A DNA stretch of 64,000 nucleotides. Origin: Taeniopygia guttata (taxonomy: Eukaryota; Chordata; Aves; Passeriformes; Estrildidae). Every line of letters starts with the position of its first letter. Within the stretch, counting starts at the first letter, position 1. Location of the stretch: assembly GCF_048771995.1 (NCBI RefSeq), contig NC_133027.1:62371501-62435500 (forward strand), read 5' to 3'. The notes under the pieces were generated by a model. That model had not been told where the DNA came from. It saw only the letters and a program-made list of their open reading frames with translations, and did not search any database. The position numbers and the translations under genes are program-made. Shown here in pieces: positions 23,401 through 34,290 of this stretch.

Positions 23401-26400
23401 CAGGGGACCTCAGGCACAAGCACAGTGCTGTAAGAAAAAGAATATTGGCAGAGGTGGCTCCCCAGCCCCATGGAGAGCATGGGCCCATGGGGATCAGGTA
23501 AACCCATGCTGGAGCTTTCTCTTCTTCCTTAACCTTTGGCCATATGAGGGTTTTGGCAGGCAGCTTGCAAGGTTGTTACCCTGGAGTAACCTCACTTCTC
23601 CAGCCTCAGGACACTCACTTGCTTCTGCTACCCAGCAGAGAGCCCAGGGCCAGGTGTCACCTGTCAGGTACAACTCTTGTACCCTTTAGTACCCCCCAGC
23701 TCCCTGCCCATTTGTCAGATTGTCCCTGCTGCACGACTCTAATGCTGCTTTGTGCAAATGTTTTGGGGCAAGTGGAAGGAAATGCAGCAGAACCTGCCCA
23801 ACCACTGATCTGTCTACTAGCAAGATGCCCTCTCTGGGTCAGTGCAGTGCAATTTTATTGGCATAGGAGCCTGTCTGGCTCCTAAGTAAATTCTGTTACC
23901 ACTGCTATCTTTAAGTTAGAGCAAACTTAAATAATTCCCACTCAGCCGAAGGAATGTGACTGCCAGGCTGGCTGCAGAGCACAGTCATGTCCTTTCAGCA
24001 AGAGTCACTTGCAAAAGGTGTCTTGGGAATGGCCATTATAATATTTTTCTTTTAAACTTGGGTATGCCTTATCCATGTGAAGAAATATTTTTCATCAAAT
24101 AAGCATTCCTGGTGCCCATGCTGCTGTTATCATTAATCAAATATTTCATTTAGGGGGTATGGAAACAGATTTATGAGGTTTTTTATCAAACACAACCATT
24201 AGCTGTTGACAAAAGAGCACAGATTGCACTATATTTTAGGATTAAGAGAATTGGCTCTCCTAATATATTCTGCAAATTTATTGCAAGGTATTTTTTACAG
24301 TGTAGTAATATTTTCATGTCACTTTTTTTTTTCTTAAGTACAGATTTTGAAGTGTGGGTATTATTTATAAACTTGGATGTATTTGTAAATTCTAATGATG
24401 TAAAATTGGCACTCTCATATGAATGATGCTAGAGGAAAAATACCTACATGTAAGTTTTCACAAAACTTCCCACAAGTGCCCTCCACCCATACTACAGCAG
24501 GTGGGGGGTGCAATCCCAAGCAGCATTAGCTAAAACACCTTAGGCTGACCTTGTAGTCTCTTGACAATTTCCACAACATAAAAATCCAAACAAACTCTTC
24601 ACATTCTACTTAAAAAAAAAAAAAAAGAGCGTTATGAAATCAGGATCCTGTCTTTCTAGATATAACCAACCATGCTTTCTTTTCTCTACTTGTGAGTTGT
24701 TCATATCACTTCAGGTAGGTGAGGACAGGGACTCTCTGAACAACACTTTTAATGTTATGTGAAGATTAGCAGTAATGTACAAACTTTGGACTTTCTCTTC
24801 AGAGCATTCTTGACCTTCCATAAACCAGTATTACTGAATTATTGCGATTGGTATAAATAATTAATTTTTCTTACAACAGTTTAAGAGTAAAAATAATGTC
24901 ACAGATAATTTAAATACTATAACTCAACACCTTCTAATTAAATTTTCTAGCCAATAAAAAGGTAGAAATAGCAGAAATTAAAATCTTCGTGTTGACCACT
25001 TCCCCCTTGGATGATTTCTAAAATAAATATTAAAGTAAGTATTCAGTGGCTTGAATATTTTTGCATATATCCACAGCAATCCTCCTACTGATGCTGTCTT
25101 GTAAAAATACAAGAGGACATCCAGTAATGAGTAATCCCTAAAACTGATATTTAATATTCCACAAAGGAGCTAACATATTTACAGTTCTCACATGGCACAC
25201 CTTAATGTCCTTTTTATTTATTTTAAACTAGATAAAAGAATCCATAATAAGAATGATTTATATGAAGTCATGATAAGAGTCTCCATTCTCATGAAAACAA
25301 AACTGTTGTTAAACCCTGGTCCCATTGACTTCAACACCTAAACCAAATTTTCCCTGCCAGACTTCAGCTCCCATTTTGTGTGTCACCAAAAGAAACAGAG
25401 CAATTGTTCTCAAATACCAACAAGCAGGTGGGGTGAGCATGGAAGATTCTAGTTTCAGAGAGATGACATCTATTAGGATACTTTTAGGAATTAATGATAA
25501 ATGAAACATATAGCACAGTATGTTGAATTACTGTGACAAAAACTCCAGAGTTTACAGAGGGACATTTCACCTTTAGAATGTATCTGTGCTGTTCTAGCCT
25601 AATTTTGACCTCAAACCATCTGACTATAGACACTCAGTTTAACACATTCAAACCTGTTGATCCTCGAACCACCGAGTGGATTTGTTGATGGTTACATCTC
25701 ATTACTTCTGATTTTTAGCCACCCACCAAGAGTGTGACAGTTTCCAAGAGAGCTTTTCCATCTAAGCAAGAGCTGCCCTGATTATCACTGAATAGTTCTA
25801 GCCCAGGATGGGTGGAAGGCAAGGGCTTGCCTTTGAGGTCACACATCTAGGTGGCACAGTGAAGTCCAGAGGATCCTTTTGAGGGTATGGGGTGTGAATC
25901 AAGTCTTTGAATGGTGTCACTCCTGATATTCCACTCTCAGATTGGGATCTACCCTTCTAGGTCAGCACATGTGGCAGACAATACTCTGAAGACCTTTAGG
26001 AACATTAGCCTTTGCTCCATTTCCTGCTGAGGTGCCTATGTGAGACTCTGTCAGGGCTGAAGAGGCAGATGTGATGCTAACTCTTCTGTTAGTCATTTCT
26101 CAGCTCCCTGTCAGCCCCCAGGCCCATCCTAGCTGGGTCTGTCTGTTCCATCTGCCCTGGGCAAGGGGGAGAGGGTGGCTGCTGGCAGCCCCTCAGTAGC
26201 AGCCACGTCAATCTCCTTGATTGTCTCTCTAAAGATTATCTGAATCCTCTGTTGCCTATTAGAACCATTTTGGTACAAGCCAAATGGTAGAATTTTATTA
26301 GCATTTCAGTTTTCAGGTTTTTTGTTTTTACCTTGGACTGTGGAAAATGTGTTTTTTGGGACCTTGCCAGGTTGCATCAGTAAGCCTGACGCTGGTCTCC

Positions 26401-28312
26401 TGGTCACTGCCACAGCTGTACATTTAGGGAAGCCCAGTCCCTAAGTCTATGCCCATCCAGTCTGGAGAGATTTGGAGAAAAACATTATACAACCCAAAGT
26501 GTGTGATAAACAGCAGTGATGCAAGGAAGGGCTTTACACTGAATGACCTCTTCATGACAAATGCTAGAGCAATGTCTGCAACGTCAACCACCCATGGCCA
26601 TGGTGCAGACTATGGGTAATAAATATGTGGGTGTGCAAACCTGCCTCTGAGGGAAGGCTCTAATCACAGGTAAAGGTGCTTTGCTTAGTGTTATCAGTGA
26701 CATCTGGTGGTAACAGAAAGTAAAGTAATTTCATATCTTTTTAAAGGTTGTGTAGGAGTTTGAATGGCTCATCCCAAATGAAGTATTTTCCAAAGTGTAT
26801 TTCTTTCTGACAAAACCACATGGTGACTGTGCTCCATGCCAGGAGCAAACACTAAGCAGATCTCTACATAACATGTGATTTTTTGGTGGTGGGAAACCCT
26901 GGAACCAAGGAAGCCACCAAAATATTTATTGTGCCTGCAAAGGAGTTGATAAACACCTGTTCTTTGTTACTGTTAGCTACATATACCCTTGTAAGTGTTC
27001 CAGATCTCACAGCCCTTCCAAATCAATGAACATGGCAGCAATTCAGCAGGTGTGGGTGGGAGACTAGTGTCAGCTAAGGCAGAAAGAATCATGAGTGCTG
27101 CTGGGGGTTAAGTGGTGAGTGGGCTGGCCTGAGACACCACACAGCCTCCCACAGCCCCTGTGGGGACTGCCAGGGAGAAGCTGAGCTCTTATCTGGACCC
27201 TGTTTCTGAGTTCCCAGTCCCTCCTTGGGCTGGACACCTTTTGTAGGGGACAGCATTTCTCAGTGGTGTAGTTCTTAGCTGAAAGCAGCAGAACCAGTGC
27301 ACATGGAAACACATATTCCTTAATTTTGCACTTAACCTCATGGTGTAAATGGAAGACTTTTTTGTTTCAATACCTTCTGTGAGGAGAAGTTCCTTTCTGA
27401 TTTTGCCCCAGTTTTGCATCAGAAGCTTTGTTCATACAGGAGACTTGTTTTCACAGTGGCTGGGGAACTGCACCCCTCCTTTTCTCATTTGTATGGCCAC
27501 ATGCACTCCTTTTTCTTCTGGGGTGAAAAATGGAGAGGATTATCTCTCCAGAAAGGTACCTTCTCACTCCTTGTGTGCACCTCACTTGCTGCTCTTATGA
27601 ATTCAGCTCTAGAAGGCAAAACTGCAGGGCTTTGCTATGATTTTTAAACTTGACAAATCATTAAGGTAAACATTATCCAATAAATGAACAATGAAATGAA
27701 ACAAAACCCAAAACTGAAAGCCCAACTAAAAACATACACAAGGCATCTGTGCCTGTTGTAATATCACTTTCTCTGTAATGCGTTCTGCTCTTCTGAAAAT
27801 GGTTCTTGAGAGGACATTTCACACTGCAGATTTCTGAAGCCAGATTCGAAACTTTCAAGTTTCATCTCACCTTGAAGAACAAACAGTTCTTGAAGCAATT
27901 AACTCTGATAAGGCAAGTGCAAAAAAGGACAAAGATAGGATATCAGCTATACTGAAAATGTGTCTTTCTTTTAATAGCCTGTTCCTTCTGAGAAGCAGTG
28001 ACAAAATAAAGACTTCTGGATCAGTTAGGTTGGGAGAATGATTCTCTCTTACAAGCCTGCCAGAAAGATCCTTGAAGTCTCAGCACATCTGTAACAAAAT
28101 CTGCTTGAAACAGATGTTTACCATTGGGAGTAAACTCTGGATTGTGAGTGTTGTAATTTTGAACTTCTGGAAGGCATTCCTGTAGAAAAACACTTCATTA
28201 ACATATTGAACTGTCAGCAATTCTCTGTGTTTCCACAGATATATTCACCTATCAAATTCAATAATTTGGCCCAGCAGCCCCAGTTGGTGACATCCCCAGT
28301 CCATTCTCATAC
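20462..28312. other. Non-coding interval downstream of the TAGAP-like exons
   Basis: If a complete TAGAP were present, its long last exon (several hundred codons in human) should lie here on the minus strand. No minus-strand open frame of the right length or composition exists: the longest are under 100 codons and unlike TAGAP. 24.0-25.3 kb is strongly AT-rich. No exon, RNA gene or well-preserved transposon was recognised. Confidence 0.6.
26697..26710 (-). promoter_or_regulatory. CTCF-like motif
   Basis: On the minus strand this reads CCACCAGATGTCAC, one mismatch from the 14-base CTCF core as I remember it. This is a motif match only, and such matches occur by chance. Confidence 0.25.
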
Positions 28313-28430
28313 CTGTGGAGCTGTCTGTGTGCTCTGGTGACTCCTCAGCCAAGGCACAGGCAGGGAAGGCAATGTCCCCCTCAAATATTTCCAAGCAGTT
28401 GTTTATGAGGAACTCCACCAGCACTGTCAC
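28313..28430 (-). CDS. TAGAP: TAGAP-like RhoGAP exon (second of two visible), end of GAP domain
   Basis: This 118-bp minus-strand exon is bounded by an acceptor (CTGTTTTCTGTGTGCAG ending at 28431) and a strong donor (ACAG/GTATGAG at 28312). The frame begins VTVLVEFLINNCLEIF and continues to EESPEHTDSS. This matches the end of the RhoGAP domain and the start of the linker in T-cell activation Rho GTPase-activating protein, where human TAGAP has a closely similar LVEFLIDNCFEIFGE segment followed by SLEHTDSS. It joins in frame to the exon at 28952-29147 across a 521-bp intron and has no internal stop. The next TAGAP exon, long and Ser/Pro-rich, is not recognisable downstream, so this is probably a partial duplicate or decaying copy, or its tail has diverged. 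Confidence 0.75.
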
Positions 28431-28951
28431 CTGCACACAGAAAACAGCCCATTTCAGTCAAGGCATATTGGAGATTTTTTCCTCACCCTGCCTGCTATCT
28501 TTGTAGGAAGGACAACACAGAGCAGGGTGGCTTCTGCCAAAATCCTGGCGTAAAGTCCAAGGGTGAGTCCACCATGGGGGATAAGGCCTGATGCTGCAGA
28601 GAGATGGATCTGCCCCAATACAGACAAAACACCAGCAGCCACAGCTTTGGCCTTGCTGCCTGAGGGCCCAGGGGTGACAATGGCCACGGGTGCCCCTTGC
28701 CCTTCACATGCAAAGTCTGCAGGAGCTGTGACTTAAGGGGCTGCAGGGCAGCTGCTGCTTTTGCTCAGAGGAGGCGAGATGAGGGGCAGCCTGGCCCATC
28801 CCATCACAGGCTGAGGGACACATGAGCTGAGGGGCACCCCCAAGGCCCAGGGGTGCTGTTCTGTTCAGCTGCTGCAGTGGCAGTGGGATGGATCCCTATG
28901 CATGGCTCTAAATTGCCCCAGAGGGAGCAGCTGCTCGGTGAGTTCAGGCAC
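28431..28951 (-). other. Intron between the two TAGAP-like exons
   Basis: A 521-bp interval. On the minus strand it starts GTGCCTGAAC (a valid but weak donor) and ends with a pyrimidine-rich tract and CAG. Its open frames on either strand resemble nothing known. Confidence 0.6.
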
Positions 28952-29147
28952 CTTGTCATTCATCTCCTTCTCCACTTCCAGCGGGAGCGCGCTGTCCGTC
29001 CCTGGGCTCAGCATATTTGGGCCAATGCAGATGGCCAGGTTGCTGGAGTCCATCCTGTTGGTCTCGGCATTTTGGCTGATGTGGTGGAGCAGAGAGAGCA
29101 AGAGCTTGAGCAAAATGAGGTTTGGTCTCGGCAGCTTGTCAGCCACC
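28952..29147 (-). CDS. TAGAP: TAGAP-like RhoGAP exon (first of two visible), partial gene
   Basis: This 196-bp minus-strand exon follows an acceptor (TTTGTTTGTGTTCACGCAG ending at 29148) and ends NDK before a GT. Its translation holds two signature stretches of the RhoGAP domain, VADKLPRPNLILLK and MDSSNLAICIGPNML; the second includes the conserved Asn-Leu-Ala and Gly-Pro-Asn. Both are nearly identical to human TAGAP and differ from ARHGAP20 as I recall it (NLAVCIAPSIL). RhoGAPs speed GTP hydrolysis on Rho, Rac or Cdc42; TAGAP acts in T-cell activation and adhesion. The upstream exon with the catalytic arginine finger (GIFRR in TAGAP) and the first half of the domain was not found at higher coordinates, so this copy looks 5'-incomplete. 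Birds carry extra TAGAP-like genes, so a duplicate or pseudogene is a real alternative to the orthologue. The frame is intact. Confidence 0.78.
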
Positions 29148-30604
29148 CTGCGTGAACACAAACAAAATGTCACGTTAGTTGATGGTGCAGCGGCCTCTAC
29201 TTCTTGATTTGAGCAAGTCTCAATTAAACTTAGAGTGGCACCACTGCTCCAGAAAGGGGCATGTATGGGCCCTCTGTATCTCTCAGAAATCCCCATCTGT
29301 AGCTGAGTGTGTGGTTAATTGAACCTTGAATTACAAGGTCTTGGTCGAAAGGCATCACTGAACAACACATGTCCTGGAATAGAAAGAATGATGCCAAGAG
29401 ATTTCACTGGAGGCTTCCCAATGCCTGTGGTTGTGCTGTGGGGCTTTCAAAGCACTCCCAGTCAGCCCCCACACCTCCTGTTCCTGAAGAGAACACAGTG
29501 GTGGTCTCCATGTGCCCAACCTCACCCCCAGCAGACGTGAAGGCTCCGTGTCAGTGCCTGTCCCACAGCACCGTGACCGTGTTAGCTGAGGCACTGCAGC
29601 CTCTGCCCTCTTCCAATGCCATTCATTTTGTAGGGCAGCCACCAGCAGGGTCTGCCCTGGCAATGGTGGTTTCCCATCCTCACCAGTTAGCGGCTCCTTG
29701 AGAGTGTTACAAAGTATTCAGAGACACATAGATAAAACAGAACACTATGAGCCACAAATTCATGAACCCAGGGGACAGGAACATGGAGAGGGATAGGGAC
29801 ATCCTCTTCAGAAGGCCTGTGTGCTGCCATCACTAAGTCTGAAATCAAAAAGTCATTCAGACCCTCAAGATGCTTTAGAAAAAGAGATTGTGATGATGTG
29901 ATCCATCACCCCAGAGCTGAGGAGACAGGGAAATGAAGGTAGGTGTTTGGATGTGGGTCTTGGCTTCCAGAGGGGCTGCTGTTCCCCAGCACATGGGTCT
30001 GGCACACAGCCCTGACTGCACGTGGGGCTGCACAGCCAGGCACGGGTGCTACAGGGTGCTTGGCTGCTGCGGAAGTTGTCAGATACAGCTTCTTTTGAGC
30101 ACTGAGGAAAATTGCAGTTCTGGATATGTCAGTTGGAAGGAAACAGTTTGAACTTTGTGTTTGATTAGAAGTCTGCCTCCTCTGTGGATTTGATAAGAAG
30201 CCTTTCACTTTCCCACAGGGCTTCTACTCCGTTTGTCTCTGCACTCATCATCGCACAGGGGAGGCCACGGGCGTTTCCAGTTCCTTTTCCTTGCTCAGAG
30301 CCGCAGCGTCATCCATTGGGTGAGTGAGCGAGTGCGCGGGGAGCGAGAGGCCGGAGGGAGCGGGAGCTGCAGGCGCTAGAGGGCAGGACAGCCCACGGCA
30401 ACCCGGCTGGAGACACGGTGCGGAGACTTCAGGAGTGTCACCTATTGCACATTGCACACCCTGCTCTGGTGACATCCGTCTGAACTTCCCGTGTTAGCTC
30501 TGCTGAATCCCTAGTGGCGTCCACCCTTTGGAAAATCTGGTCATACTTTTACGTGAGGAACCAAAACGTAGGATCACCCTACACAGTCCGCAGTACGAAC
30601 ACAG
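29148..30604. other. Region 5' of the TAGAP-like exons, no further exon recognised
   Basis: Moderately GC-rich sequence expected to contain the preceding RhoGAP exon if the gene were compact. None of the minus-strand frames shows RhoGAP features. A small CpG-richer patch lies at about 30245-30480. There the minus strand reads ACCCAATGGATGACG, beginning a 22-codon frame (MDDAAALSKEKELE...) that ends in a stop. It could be a small first exon but has no clear donor and no recognised homologue. Confidence 0.4.
30373..30386 (+). promoter_or_regulatory. CTCF-like motif in a small GC-rich patch
   Basis: GCGCTAGAGGGCAG matches the 14-base CTCF core consensus at about 12 of 14 positions, with mismatches at core positions 1 and 3. 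The motif lies in a short GC-rich patch just upstream, in the minus sense, of the TAGAP-like exons. Binding is inferred only. Confidence 0.35.
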
Positions 30605-30695
30605 ACCCGGAATGTTTTGGATTGGAAGAGACCTTTAAAAATCATCTAGTCCAATGCCCCTGACAAGTCCACATGTCCTCCACTCAGCCCACACC
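30605..30695 (-). mobile_element. CR1 LINE fragment (3' end, minus orientation)
   Basis: The segment ...TTGGATTGGAAGAGACCTTTAAAAATCATCTAGTCCAATGCCC is the reverse complement of the standard CR1 3' UTR (usual form TTGGAAGAGACCTTTAAAGATCATCTAGTCCAAC). Only about 90 bp remains, followed by a degraded continuation containing CCACTCAGCCCA. Confidence 0.85.
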
Positions 30696-32449
30696 ACAGT
30701 CGTGGGTTTCAGGGCTTTTAAATTGCAGCTGCTGAATGTTTCCACACCGTGCCTCAGCTTTTAAAAAGTCCAGCAGAGCTGTTTCAGTCTGTCCTTTGAG
30801 ATTGGAGGAAAAAAATACATTATCCTACCTATATTCAAGCATATTTTTGGATGTCCCAGTAAGTAGCCCTTATCACCTTCTTGCCAGAATTTGGTGTTTT
30901 AGCTTTCTGTCACCATTATGAGGTGACTCAGCTGAGGGTGGGAGAAATTGTGTGCCACAGCTCCAGCACACTTTATGAGAGTGAAGCAGAGGCTTCAGCA
31001 TGCAGATTGGCAGGATGCTGAATTTCTGGTTTTTTGTTGATGGTTGTCACAGAAATCTTCCTGCAATATTCATGAAGAAAAAGGATGTGGCAAAATTAAA
31101 CCACTGAAAACCAGAAGTTGTTCTCTGGAGCAAATATTTCAAAAAGTTTGTATCCCAGATGGGCTGCAAAAAAAACCTGGGGATATTTTCAGAAGAGCTC
31201 AGGCCCCTGGGTGCTTTGAAAATGTGTCCAGGAGTATTGTCCACGTGGAAATCTAGTACCACAGTCCAGTGGAAATGACAGGACACCCCCTTCTTTCTAC
31301 TGTTTAACTTCTGAAATCAAATACACAGACTCAAAACCCCAATTACATGTAGAGCACGCTGTATAAAACCAAATGAAACACTCAACAGCCACCTTAAAAA
31401 TACATGCTGTACCTCAAAAGCACAGATTATTGTGGGCTTATTACCAAACCCTGTGAAGGGACCAGCCTTGTTCTGTTTGCACACTGCATTAAACTCATTT
31501 AGTCTGCAGTCCCAGAGCTGCCACTGGTATTCATTTCCTCCAGCATCTCTGGCTGCTTTCCCAAGAGCAGAGCTCCCGGCGCAGACCCTTGACACTGTTC
31601 CTACCCCAGTCCTCAGCTAAGTAGCTGCCTGCATTAAACACCAACATTTTCTCCTCATGGCGACCTGGAGGGAGAGCTCAGCAAGCATTATGCAATGTAC
31701 TTGTAGCAGTGTTTCCAGAAGGAATGCATTCCTGCTCAGGATTCACCAGCAACTCCTCTGGTGATCTTTGGCCTCAAGGGACAAATTCTGCCTCATCTCA
31801 TGCTGCCTGATGCCAGATTCCCTCCAGACTGTGGGACTGCTTTTGCAAGCAGCTCTTGCCAGTCAGGGCTGGAAATATGAAAAGGATGCAGATGTGCTTC
31901 TTTTCCAGTGCAGATGTGCCTCTTTTCCTTCAAGATACAGCTCTTGAGCAGCATTGTGGAACATCCTGGCATATGCAGATCCAGATCATTTGTAGTGCCT
32001 GATCTATGTGCAGCAGTCCAGAGTATGATCCATGACACACCTCCACCTTGTTAGCTGACCTGAACAGGAAAGTCCATCTGGGGATGATGTGAGCTCTGGA
32101 CTTGGATATAAACACCAGAAAAGTCCCTCAAGAGCAACTGGAGAACAAACCAACCTAGGCACAGAGGTTGCTTCACCCACACTACAAGGTGCCGGCCACC
32201 AGCTCTGCAGTGAGCATTTCCCCAGGTGTAAATTGTTCATGTGACCCGATGTAAGAGTCAGGTACTCTCTGTTGCCTAATCTTTTTCCAACAGAGACCTT
32301 CTGGGCTGCAGAGGTACACCCCTACTCCAGCACACACAGGAAGTAAGATGGTCCCTGCCAAAGGCTCAGCAGATGACGCTTCCCAGCCCCCTGATCCATC
32401 CCACAGAGTAAACAGTACACAAAGGAGAGGCTGCACATCTCTTTTGATA
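30696..32449. other. Non-coding interval with a short tandem duplication
   Basis: No exon or transposon was recognised. At 31887-31930 there are two adjacent 22-bp copies starting TGCAGATGTGC with few mismatches. The plus-strand string IFRRA encoded near 31185-31200 resembles a RhoGAP arginine finger but is on the wrong strand and lacks flanking similarity. Confidence 0.5.
31887..31930. repeat. 22-bp tandem duplication
   Basis: Copies at 31887-31908 and 31909-31930 share TGCAGATGTGC and CTCTTTTCC-type segments with about three differences. This is a local duplication without evident function. Confidence 0.8.
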
Positions 32450-32739
32450 GAAGGCCAGGTTTTTTATGGTGTTTGTCTTCCCAAGCTACCATTACACGAG
32501 CTGAGGGTCTCCATCCCAGAATGTAGTTGGATATCTGCCTACTGATGGGAAGTAGGGAATGAATTCCTCTTTTTGCTTTGGTTGCAGGAACAGCCTTTGC
32601 TTTTTTTATTAAACTGTCTTTGACCCTTGAGGAGTTTTTTAACCTTATTTTCTCCCCCTGTCCGACTGAGGAGGGGGTGGGGGGGGGATGAGAAAGCATC
32701 CAGGTGGATGTCTGGGAACCAGCCAAGATCAACCCACCA
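32450..32739 (+). mobile_element. 5' LTR of an avian endogenous retrovirus
   Basis: The block from about 32520 (GATGGGAAGTAGGGAATGAA, TCCTCTTTTTGCTTTG) through TTATTAAACTGTCTTTGACC to GGAACCAGCCAAGATCAACC follows a very common avian ERV LTR, plus orientation. ATTAAA at 32608-32613 would be the polyadenylation signal, marking R, and the LTR ends in CCACCA at 32739. GTCCTTTT follows immediately, the usual start of the internal region in this family. The 5' boundary is uncertain: U3 similarity fades near 32450 and no TG terminus or target-site duplication was securely placed. A 205-codon minus-strand frame across this LTR is a shadow. Confidence 0.7.
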
Positions 32740-33700
32740 GTCCTTTTACTTGGGCATGAGATAAAGCCCATTTTGATCTGGGTGTGGTATAGCTGCTGTA
32801 GCTGATAGTTGGCAGGCTTCTGCATGGCCACAGGGCTCACTTGATTTACAGTGTAACAGAGCCTCGGGCTGGGCACTGGCTGCTTTCGGCTCCTTTTGCT
32901 GCAGTGCTTATCTCTGTGTTTTGCTGTGCCTGGAAGCATTCTGATAAAAGCAGCAGCCCTGCGCTTGGCCCTGGCACGGGCACTGTTCCTGTGCCAGGAG
33001 GGCTGTCCTCTGGAGAGCTGAGGGGTCTCACTCTCTCTTCCCCTCCAGGACTGATGTGTCTGCCTTCCTCTCCAGAGGTCCTCACCACATCCTTATCTAA
33101 ACTGCTTGACTAATGTCATCTTCTTGTTATTTGCATAGAAACTACTTTCGGTCTGGTGTTATGAGGAACCAGTTTGCCAGTGAGGTGACAAGGCTTTAGG
33201 CCACTGACCCCTGGGTGGGAGGACTTGGTGGCTGCCTGGCGGGGTTATCACCTCCCATAGCCTGTGATTTTGCACCTCTCTAGGCATGTTGAACTGGCAC
33301 TTGATGGAAGGGTGCCTTGCCTGCTCCAGTGAAACCCAGCAGCTCTTGTCACTACACTGGGGCTTTCCTTCTGCTTTTTGAGCCTCCCTTCACCCTCCCA
33401 TCAGTGGTCGAGACAGGGATCTAATCCACATGTGGCAACACTTACCAGTCAAAAAGAATCACTGAATGCAGAGGTCAAGGGGTCCATACCAGAAATTAGT
33501 ACAGGAGCAGGAGGACGAAGGATCTGATCAGGCAGCTGGTCCTTCAGCAAGGCAACAAGAGGAGGAAGTGAGAGAAATGACCATCCCCGAAACTTGGGCA
33601 GACTTCAAAATGAGCTGAAACATTACAGTCACCAGTCTGGCAAGCAGATTGCTGCCACTACCACTGAAAGGGGCATCCAATATGTGAGACTACTAACAAT
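32740..33700 (+). mobile_element. ERV leader and gag-region remnant, degraded
   Basis: Sequence between the 5' LTR end and the first recognisable ERV frame. The GTCCTTTT junction is present but no clean primer-binding site is visible after it. Frames are broken throughout. Assignment to the retrovirus rests on position between the LTR and the pol fragment, not on recognisable Gag motifs; unrelated inserted DNA is possible within 32850-33400. Confidence 0.45.
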
Positions 33701-34290
33701 GCTGGAAAGTCTTGTACAGTGACCTGGATGACAACCATGTCTCCAAAGATGCGGATGGCCACTGTACATGAGCAAGTGCAGAAGGGTTGTCTGAAATTCA
33801 CCAGCATTATATTCCATCTACTTGGAGATGATGGGCTGACCAGGCTTGAATATATCAGCTGTGGAGAGAGCATCCCACTGGCTCTGACTTTTGCAGAAAA
33901 CCTCTCTCTCTCCCCATCCCCACAGGTCAGGGCCTTGGCCATCAGGGGCACTCAGACACACGCTGTGTGCCACTCTGGTTCCTCCTGAGTGACCTCACAA
34001 GGAAGTGGGATGGTGACCCTCCCCTGAGTTAGGAGCCCATGTACAAAAATTGACTGGGAAGAGAGATGATAAGGAGGGCCATCCACGACTGCTGTCAGTT
34101 CATCTGCTGTTGAGATGGTGGAAGGCAACCAGCAATCTCCCTGGTACAGAAGAGGATTAAGAATGCCTCTCTTGATTTTGATGAAGGGACTTTTTGTCTG
34201 ACACTGCAAGGGTCTCCAGCCTAGAATAGAGGGTCACTGCCTTTGATCAGGAGCAGGAGAAGATTGACCACCTTTACTGGGCTGTGTGGA
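33701..34290 (+). pseudogene. ERV gag/pro-region remnant
   Basis: A 90-codon plus-strand open stretch (33719-33988) and flanking broken frames occupy the position expected for the end of gag or a dUTPase-like or spacer segment ahead of protease. I could not identify a specific domain. The region is interrupted by stops and is not a functional gene. Confidence 0.4.

Noticed and set aside
28952..29147. Assignment of the RhoGAP exon to ARHGAP20 (which neighbours RDX in human)
   Set aside because: The MDSSNLAICIGPNML and LPRPN strings fit TAGAP and not ARHGAP20 as I know it; this also tips the ERM exon towards EZR.
28865..29296. Treating the whole 143-codon minus-strand open frame as one coding unit
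   Set aside because: Similarity to TAGAP starts exactly at the CAG acceptor (29148) and stops exactly at the GT (28951); the ends of the frame are intron read-through.
31176..31205. Plus-strand IFRRA string resembling a RhoGAP arginine finger, near the TAGAP-like exons
   Set aside because: It is on the opposite strand from the TAGAP-like exons, its flanks do not resemble a RhoGAP domain and the frame ends soon after; treated as coincidence.
32322..32939. 205-codon minus-strand frame
   Set aside because: It spans the plus-strand ERV LTR and leader and crosses repeat sequence; no protein similarity.
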